A stretch of DNA of 18,681 bases, taken from assembly GCA_023417745.1 (NCBI GenBank), contig JAEZEM010000092.1, positions 1 through 18,681 on the forward strand, given 5' to 3'. Both the position numbers and the translations under genes were made by a program. The stretch's first letter is position 1; each line of letters starts with the position of its first letter. This document shows, in pieces, positions 14,622 to 18,681 of this stretch. The notes beneath the pieces are model-generated. The model ran no database searches and was not told the DNA's origin. It was given only the letters and a program-made list of their open reading frames with translations. This DNA comes from Pseudomonadota bacterium. Its GTDB lineage: Bacteria > Desulfobacterota > Desulfovibrionia > Desulfovibrionales > Desulfovibrionaceae.

Positions 14622-16256
14622 CTATGTATCGGCCAGGACGATGCCCCGGGCCGGGTCCTGGGGCTCGGCGGTCGCGCTGCGATTGACGGCCGAGCGCCGT
14701 CCGTTGGCCAGCCAATCGCCGTCGGCGGCGCGCTTGGCGCAGGCGTCCCATTCGGCGCACCAGTCGCCCAGGCTGTAGCCGCTCCAGGGCGTCTCCGGGG
14801 TCAGTTCCGGGAGCTTCAACTCCTCCCAGATGGTCCTGGCCCGCTCCATGAATTCGGCCTTGGGCAGGGCCACCGGCGGGAATACGCCCTTGGCCGTGGC
14901 GTCGATGAGCATGGTGGAATCGACCTGATGGCCGGGCAGCTCCGGGCCGTGGCCTTTGCCGCGATGGGGGATGATGACGACGTCGGCCACGGGGTTGGAG
15001 CGGTAGGCCATGGCCCACAGCACCTGATCGGTGTTTCGCGGGTCGATGTCCTCGTCGATGGCCACGCAGAACTTGCCGATGGCCGGAGTGAAGGCGGCCG
15101 CGCCGTTAAGCGCCCGCCAGACCTCGGTGTTGGGCGTGTCCTTGGCGATGGTGATAAACAGAAACCGCCGCAGGTTGGTCAGCGGCTCGTGCATGGTCAC
15201 GTGGGTCACGCCCTTGATGTTGAGCGTGTCGCGCAGGTGGTTCAAGTAGAGCGGCTCGTAGGCGACCTTTTTGATGACGCTCGATTCGCAGGGCGTCACC
15301 TGGGAGATGATGGAGGCCACGGTGTAGGTCTTGCGGCGGGTGATGGCCGTGACGGTCATGGAGAAGTTGTATTCCTCCAGGGCCATGTAGCCGTGGGATT
15401 CGCCAAAGGGGCCTTCGGGCTCCAGGGCGTCGGTGTCGATGAAACCCTCGATGATGACCTGGGCCTTGGCTGGAACGAGGAGATCTACGGTCTTGCAGCG
15501 CACCACATCAATGGGGCAGCCGGCCAGCCCTCCGGCCACGGTCAATTCGTCGCAGTCCAGGGGCAGCTTCTGCGGCCCGGTGTAGGCGACAACCGGCGGC
15601 GCGCCGATGACCACGGCCACGGGCATCTTCTCGCCCTTGGCCTTGTATTTGCGCCAGTGGACGCCGCCTCCGGCCAGGGTCGAACGCTCCATCATGACGA
15701 CCAGCCGGTTGGAGGCCTTGAGGTTGCCCCGGTAGAGGCCGAGATTCTGGATGCCCGAATTCGGGTCGCGGGTGGCCCACAGGGCGGCGGTCAGGTACGG
15801 GGCGGTGTCGTAGCCCGGGGTGGAAATGGGGATGGGCAGGGCGTCCAGACCCTTGCCTTCGCCCAGAAGCTCGTCGCCGGTGATGACCACTTCCTGGCAG
15901 GGAGCGTCGGCGACCTCCTGGGGCGCTATGGGACGGGCCATGGCGTCGAGCCATGCCTGGCCGATGTCCTCGACCTTACGGCCCAGGCCCAGGGCGTAGA
16001 CCTCGGGCGTGGCGGCGAAAACGCCGATGGCCACCCGGGCGTCGGGATAGCGGCGGCCCTTGGCGTCGGTGGGGTTGGTGAAAAGGAAGGCCTTGCGTCG
16101 GCTTTCGGGGATGCCGCCCCGGTACTGCCAGCGCACCAGCGGGTGCATTTCCCGGTCCTTGTCGATGAGGCGGTCGATGGTGTGGAGCAGGCCGGCGGCA
16201 GCCAGCTTGTCGAGTTGGGCGTCGAGATCGTCATAACCGGCGGGTTGTTGCGTCAT
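14622..16256 (-). CDS. UbiD-family prenyl-FMN-dependent decarboxylase D (subtype 2)
   Basis: The 544-residue UbiD-family protein is a paralogue of C: both show LFTNxTDxKG, GEGKGLxALPxP, VAGGLAG, TAITRRK and the C-terminal GYSLGDWCxEW...DWLxNG. The predicted catalytic residues are Arg176 in QNLGLYRGNLKASNR and Glu281/Glu286 in EPEGPFGESHGYM. The arginine region (NLGLYR) is closer to classical UbiD and to A/B than that of C (NISQNR), so C and D probably differ in substrate. The ATG at 16256 has GGAG eight bases upstream and matches the start of C; the open frame upstream to 16397 runs through the promoter and is not coding. It is the first gene of the block, with its own operator-promoter and its own terminator, and can therefore be transcribed alone. 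Confidence 0.92.
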   Translation of the reverse strand: MTQQPAGYDDLDAQLDKLAAAGLLHTIDRLIDKDREMHPLVRWQYRGGIPESRRKAFLFTNPTDAKGRRYPDARVAIGVFAATPEVYALGLGRKVEDIGQAWLDAMARPIAPQEVADAPCQEVVITGDELLGEGKGLDALPIPISTPGYDTAPYLTAALWATRDPNSGIQNLGLYRGNLKASNRLVVMMERSTLAGGGVHWRKYKAKGEKMPVAVVIGAPPVVAYTGPQKLPLDCDELTVAGGLAGCPIDVVRCKTVDLLVPAKAQVIIEGFIDTDALEPEGPFGESHGYMALEEYNFSMTVTAITRRKTYTVASIISQVTPCESSVIKKVAYEPLYLNHLRDTLNIKGVTHVTMHEPLTNLRRFLFITIAKDTPNTEVWRALNGAAAFTPAIGKFCVAIDEDIDPRNTDQVLWAMAYRSNPVADVVIIPHRGKGHGPELPGHQVDSTMLIDATAKGVFPPVALPKAEFMERARTIWEELKLPELTPETPWSGYSLGDWCAEWDACAKRAADGDWLANGRRSAVNRSATAEPQDPARGIVLADT

Positions 16257-16329
16257 GGACGGCACTCCAAAAGGCTTGCGGCGCGGGCCGGGTTGACCCG
16301 TCAAAAGACAGGCGCTTGAGTATGGAATG

Positions 16330-16360
16330 ATATTAACACTAACTGGTTGGTTAGCGTCAA
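16330..16360 (-). promoter_or_regulatory. UbiD-D promoter with embedded TetR-type operator
   Basis: On the minus strand TTGACG (16355-16360) and TAATAT (16330-16335) stand 19 bases apart. Between them lies ctaaccaaccagttag (16339-16354), a 16-bp site with perfect 5-bp arms CTAAC/GTTAG in plus-strand reading. Actaactggttggtta (16338-16353) is identical to the sequence ahead of UbiD-C. A repressor bound here would block polymerase directly. The neighbouring TetR protein is the obvious candidate. The spacer is longer than the ideal 17. Confidence 0.75.
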
Positions 16361-16585
16361 GGGAAGAGATGGTGACGATGGGAATGGCTAAAAGCAAGAG
16401 GGGCGCGATAAGGCAAAAATAAGTGAAGTTGTCGGAGGTGATATAAGTTTACTGGTATGAAAACAGGCCTTCAACACTCCCTGCGGGAGTGCCTAGCCTG
16501 GCACTCCCGCAGATTGTGCTGTAATGATTTGTGGAGAGCGAAGTTTGGAGGCAGTAAAATTAAAGAGTTGACGTAAATATTGTTG
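16361..16585. other. AT-richer intergenic stretch with a 13-bp inverted repeat
   Basis: No gene is seen here. ctgcgggagtgcc (16481-16493) and ggcactcccgcag (16500-16512) form a perfect 13-bp stem with a six-base loop. A third arm, cactccc (16475-16481), can pair instead with gggagtg (16485-16491), so two hairpins compete. No adjacent T-run is present. It could be the 3' end structure of the small gene at 16586-16873, transcribed toward it, or a leftover of a mobile or repetitive element. Confidence 0.55.
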
Positions 16586-16873
16586 CTAGTAGTCGTAATT
16601 CTTCCAGTTGTCTTCAAGCCACTTTGTCACATTTGATCTGCTTCTTGTTGATCCTGGCAGGTCTTCTCGGATCATTTTCTCAGCTTTGAGGCCAGAGTTC
16701 TTTTCTTTTAAGCTGTGTTTTTTGGCGAAACTATTGATGAAGTAGAGGACCTCATAGCCTTCATGGCGGTTTAATTCAGAACTGTCAGGCTTTCCCGTGA
16801 TTTGAGGATCATCCTCGCTTGTGTGAGTCCAAGAATACTCAAATTTCAGATCTTTTCTTGAAAGAAGTCCCAT
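16586..16873 (-). CDS. Small hypothetical protein
   Basis: This encodes a 95-residue, charged, soluble-looking protein with no signal peptide or membrane segment, and I do not recognise its function. It is probably real: AGGAGG lies exactly 7 bases before the ATG at 16873, and a good promoter lies just upstream. Visible features are an acidic/polar N-terminal half (YSWTHTSEDDPQITGKPD), RHEGYEVLYFINSFAKKH in the middle and a basic-aromatic C-terminus (GSTRSRSNVTKWLEDNWKNYDY). Its codon use and base composition are clearly AT-richer than the neighbouring genes, so it was probably acquired by transfer. It stands alone between the decarboxylase block and the TetR gene, and nothing ties it to either. 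Confidence 0.75.
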   Translation of the reverse strand: MGLLSRKDLKFEYSWTHTSEDDPQITGKPDSSELNRHEGYEVLYFINSFAKKHSLKEKNSGLKAEKMIREDLPGSTRSRSNVTKWLEDNWKNYDY

Positions 16874-16904
16874 AGGAATTCCTCCTGAGTGATTTATTTA
16901 AATA

Positions 16905-16933
16905 CATATATTATTCGTTAGCATGTTAGTCAA
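16905..16933 (-). promoter_or_regulatory. Sigma70-type promoter of the small hypothetical gene
   Basis: On the minus strand TTGACT (16928-16933) and TATATG (16905-16910) are 17 bases apart, an ideal spacing. Transcription would start near 16898 and give a leader of about 25 bases containing the AGGAGG ribosome binding site (16881-16886). It is the cleanest promoter in the window. Confidence 0.75.
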
Positions 16934-17052
16934 GGCGTTTTGAATGTGCAGTTTGAAGGACTATTGCTTGTCGCCGATGTCGCCTTCGGCGATAAACCCT
17001 GCAGGGGAGATATGTTGAATGCTGGGAAGTATAACCGCCGGCAAAATATAGT

Positions 17053-17730
17053 CTATTCTATTTTGCGGGTTTCCAGGGCCGGAATCACCACGCTGTCCAG
17101 AAAGGCGGCGGTGTCCAGGACGCTGGGCATGAGGGGCGGTTGCCGCTGGTCCAGGGTTTCGGCCAGCTGGGTGCGGAAGGGGGCGTTTATGGTGCTGACG
17201 AGCAGGCTGCCGGCCAGGAGGATCTGGAGCACGGCCGTGTCCACCGGGCGCAGGCGTCCCGAGGCCACGCCCTGGCGGACAAAGCGGTCGGTGACGCCGT
17301 GGATGCGGGCGTAGATGGCGAGCAACTCCGGCGAGGTGCGTCGGGAGCCGCCGGCCAGCTCGTGGGCGATGGTGCGCGGCGCGTTGGCGTTGCCGGAAAA
17401 GCTTTCGGCATGGATGCGGATGACCTTGCGCAGGCCTTCGATGGGATCGTCGCAGTCGGCCAGTTCGCGCTCCAGGCGGTCGGCGAAATAGGTGAAGTGC
17501 CGGGTGAGCACCACGTCGTAGAGCTTTTCCTTGTCGCCGATGTGGTAATAGATGGTGGCCTTGTTGACTCCGGCGGCGGCGGCGATCTCTTCCATGCGCG
17601 TGCCGGCGAAGCAGTTGGCGGCAAACAGGGATTCGGCGGCGTCGAGGATGCGGCGCACGGTGTCGGACTCGTAGTCGATGACCGTGCGGCGGCCGTTTTC
17701 GAGAAGGTTTTTTTTGCTGGGGCGGGTCAT
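17053..17730 (-). CDS. TetR/AcrR-family transcriptional regulator
   Basis: The 225-residue protein has a TetR-type N-terminal DNA-binding domain: RRILDAAESLFAANCFAGT (about 26-44) forms helix 1, followed by the helix-turn-helix MEEIAAAAGVNKATIYYHIGDKEKLYDVVL (about 46-75). The rest is a helical ligand and dimer domain of the usual length. The ATG at 17730 gives a normal short N-terminal arm (MTRPSKKNLLENGRR); the frame is open to 17826, but that part overlaps the copper ATPase stop region. No copy of the operator actaactggttggtta is seen at its own start, so it does not obviously autoregulate there. It most likely represses the UbiD-C and UbiD-D promoters in the absence of a pathway ligand. 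That is inferred from proximity and operator shape only. No terminator with a T-run is evident after its stop. Confidence 0.9.
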   Translation of the reverse strand: MTRPSKKNLLENGRRTVIDYESDTVRRILDAAESLFAANCFAGTRMEEIAAAAGVNKATIYYHIGDKEKLYDVVLTRHFTYFADRLERELADCDDPIEGLRKVIRIHAESFSGNANAPRTIAHELAGGSRRTSPELLAIYARIHGVTDRFVRQGVASGRLRPVDTAVLQILLAGSLLVSTINAPFRTQLAETLDQRQPPLMPSVLDTAAFLDSVVIPALETRKIE

Positions 17731-17756
17731 GGGGTGTCCAAGAAAGGGGATGCTTG

Positions 17757-17783
17757 GTCTCCGGGACCGACGGCCCCGGAGAC
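17757..17783. repeat. Hairpin between the copper ATPase and TetR genes
   Basis: gtctccggg (17757-17765) and cccggagac (17775-17783) form a perfect 9-bp stem with a nine-base loop. Flanking cttg/caag bases extend it across a one-base bulge. It begins 33 bases after the ATPase stop on the minus strand and could mark its transcript end, although no T-tract follows. Confidence 0.6.
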
Positions 17784-17815
17784 GCAAGTCCCATGCCCCT
17801 GAAAACCGGCGTCGG

Positions 17816-18681
17816 TCAAGAGCCAATGGGGGTGGGAGCGAAAAAGCGCAGCCGCAGGGCGTTGGTGACGACGGTAAAGGAACTCAGCGCCATGGCCGTG
17901 CCGGCGAGCATGGGGTTTAGCGTCGGGCCGTCGAAAACATGCAGCACTCCGGCCGCCACCGGGATGCCGATAACGTTGAAGGCAAAGGCCCAGAAAAGAT
18001 TCTGCTTGATGTTGGCGATAACGGCCCGGGACAGTTCCAAGGCCGCCGGCACGCCGGCCAGATCGTTTCGCATGAGCACCACGTCGCAGGATTCCACGGC
18101 CACGTCGATGCCCGAGCCCATGGCCACGCCGAGATCGGCCCGGGCCAGGGCCGGGGCATCGTTGATGCCGTCGCCGACCATGGCCACCTTGCGGCCGGCC
18201 GCCTGCAAGGCGGCGACCTCGGCCTGCTTGCGCTCGGGCAGCACCCGGGCGATCACCTCGCCCACGCCAAGGCTCGCGGCCACGGCCCGGGCCGTGGCTT
18301 CATGGTCGCCGGTCAGCATGACCACCCTCAGACCGCGCTTTTGCAGCGCCGCCACCACGGCGGCCGCTTCCGGGCGCGGGGCGTCGGCCACGGCCAAAAC
18401 GGCCGCCGCCGCCCCGTCCACGGCCAGGCGCACCGGGGTCTTGCCGGCCCCGGCCAGGGCGGCGTCGGCCGCTTCCAGAGCCGGCTCGGCCGCAATCCCG
18501 CGTTCGGCTAAAAACGCGGCCGTGCCGACGAGCACGTCCCGGCCGCCAATGCGGGCGGCCACGCCCCGGCCGGGCACGGCCTCGAATGTTTCGGGATCGG
18601 GCAGGGCGGGCGTCGTTTCCCGGGCGGCGGCGGCCACGGCCTTGGCCAGGGGATGTTCCGAGCGGGCCTCGGCCGCGCCGG
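17816..18681 (-). CDS. copA: Copper-exporting P1B-type ATPase, C-terminal part (cut by window edge)
   Basis: About 288 C-terminal residues of a heavy-metal P-type ATPase are present; the gene continues beyond 18681. Present are the SEHPLAKAV motif of P1B ATPases (ATP-binding domain), VPGRGV, the TGDHEATARAVA hinge-side motif, and MVGDGINDAPALARADLGVAMG of the P-domain. The last two membrane helices follow: NLFWAFAFNVIGIPVAAGVL and NPMLAGTAMALSSFTVVTNALRL. The M-x-x-SS motif in the last helix is the Cu+/Ag+ (P1B-1) signature. The partner motif, normally YN in the preceding helix, reads FN here. The DKTGT phosphorylation site and metal-binding N-terminus lie outside the window. It exports Cu+ from the cytoplasm and has no evident link to the decarboxylase block. 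Confidence 0.92.
   Translation of the reverse strand, partial: GAAEARSEHPLAKAVAAAARETTPALPDPETFEAVPGRGVAARIGGRDVLVGTAAFLAERGIAAEPALEAADAALAGAGKTPVRLAVDGAAAAVLAVADAPRPEAAAVVAALQKRGLRVVMLTGDHEATARAVAASLGVGEVIARVLPERKQAEVAALQAAGRKVAMVGDGINDAPALARADLGVAMGSGIDVAVESCDVVLMRNDLAGVPAALELSRAVIANIKQNLFWAFAFNVIGIPVAAGVLHVFDGPTLNPMLAGTAMALSSFTVVTNALRLRFFAPTPIGS

Noticed and set aside
13083..16319. Two plus-strand open frames of about 460 codons opposite UbiD-C and UbiD-D
   Set aside because: Both mirror the UbiD genes codon by codon and give the His/Gly/Val-rich translation typical of a GC-rich antisense frame. The minus-strand UbiD motifs are unambiguous.
16975..17040. Terminator after the TetR gene from the hairpin tcgccttcggcga
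   Set aside because: The stem is only 5 bp and is not followed by a T-run in the direction of transcription.

Overview
The window is GC-rich (visibly well above 60% in most of its length) and is packed with genes on the minus strand. Codon use, the anaerobic-style decarboxylase set and the large sensory kinase fit a Desulfovibrio/Solidesulfovibrio-like deltaproteobacterium. That placement is inference; no rRNA or other marker gene is present. The first 65 bases are an unbroken run of C, most likely the edge of a contig or a sequencing artefact.

Layout, left to right. (1) A plus-strand LysE/RhtB-type exporter at 176-820. (2) A convergent minus-strand hybrid sensor histidine kinase at 959-4204, with a periplasmic solute-binding domain, three PAS domains, HisKA, HATPase and a receiver. 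(3) A co-directional minus-strand metabolic block from 16256 down to 4522. In order of transcription it encodes UbiD-family decarboxylase D, UbiD-family C, flavin prenyltransferase UbiX-2, UbiD-family B, UbiD-family A, a PrpF-family isomerase, an MmgE/PrpD-family protein, flavin prenyltransferase UbiX-1, and a YhbP-like FMN-binding split-barrel protein whose start overlaps the ubiX-1 stop. (4) An AT-richer island of about 0.7 kb (about 16360-17052) with one small orphan protein gene and its own sigma70-type promoter. (5) A TetR-family regulator (17053-17730). (6) The C-terminal third of a copper-exporting P1B-type ATPase that runs off the right edge.

The core of the window is the UbiD/UbiX block: four UbiD paralogues of two clearly different subtypes (A/B about 535 residues, C/D 544-587 residues), two UbiX enzymes to make prenylated FMN, and two enzymes of families that isomerise and hydrate/dehydrate (or decarboxylate) unsaturated di- and tricarboxylic acids. 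Together they look like a catabolic or reversible (de)carboxylation pathway for unsaturated or aromatic acids. The substrate cannot be read from the sequence, and no CoA ligase, ring reductase or uptake transporter is present in the window.

Regulation can partly be read. An identical 16-bp core (actaactggttggtta) sits upstream of both subtype C/D genes. Ahead of UbiD-D it lies between a -35 and a -10 element, and it is a good candidate operator for the nearby TetR protein. A second element, a 25-bp exact repeat plus a gtaatcatt box at identical spacing, precedes both prpF and ubiX-2. The block therefore seems to be split into at least four transcription units under two regulatory signals. A clear intrinsic terminator separates UbiD-D from the UbiD-C promoter.
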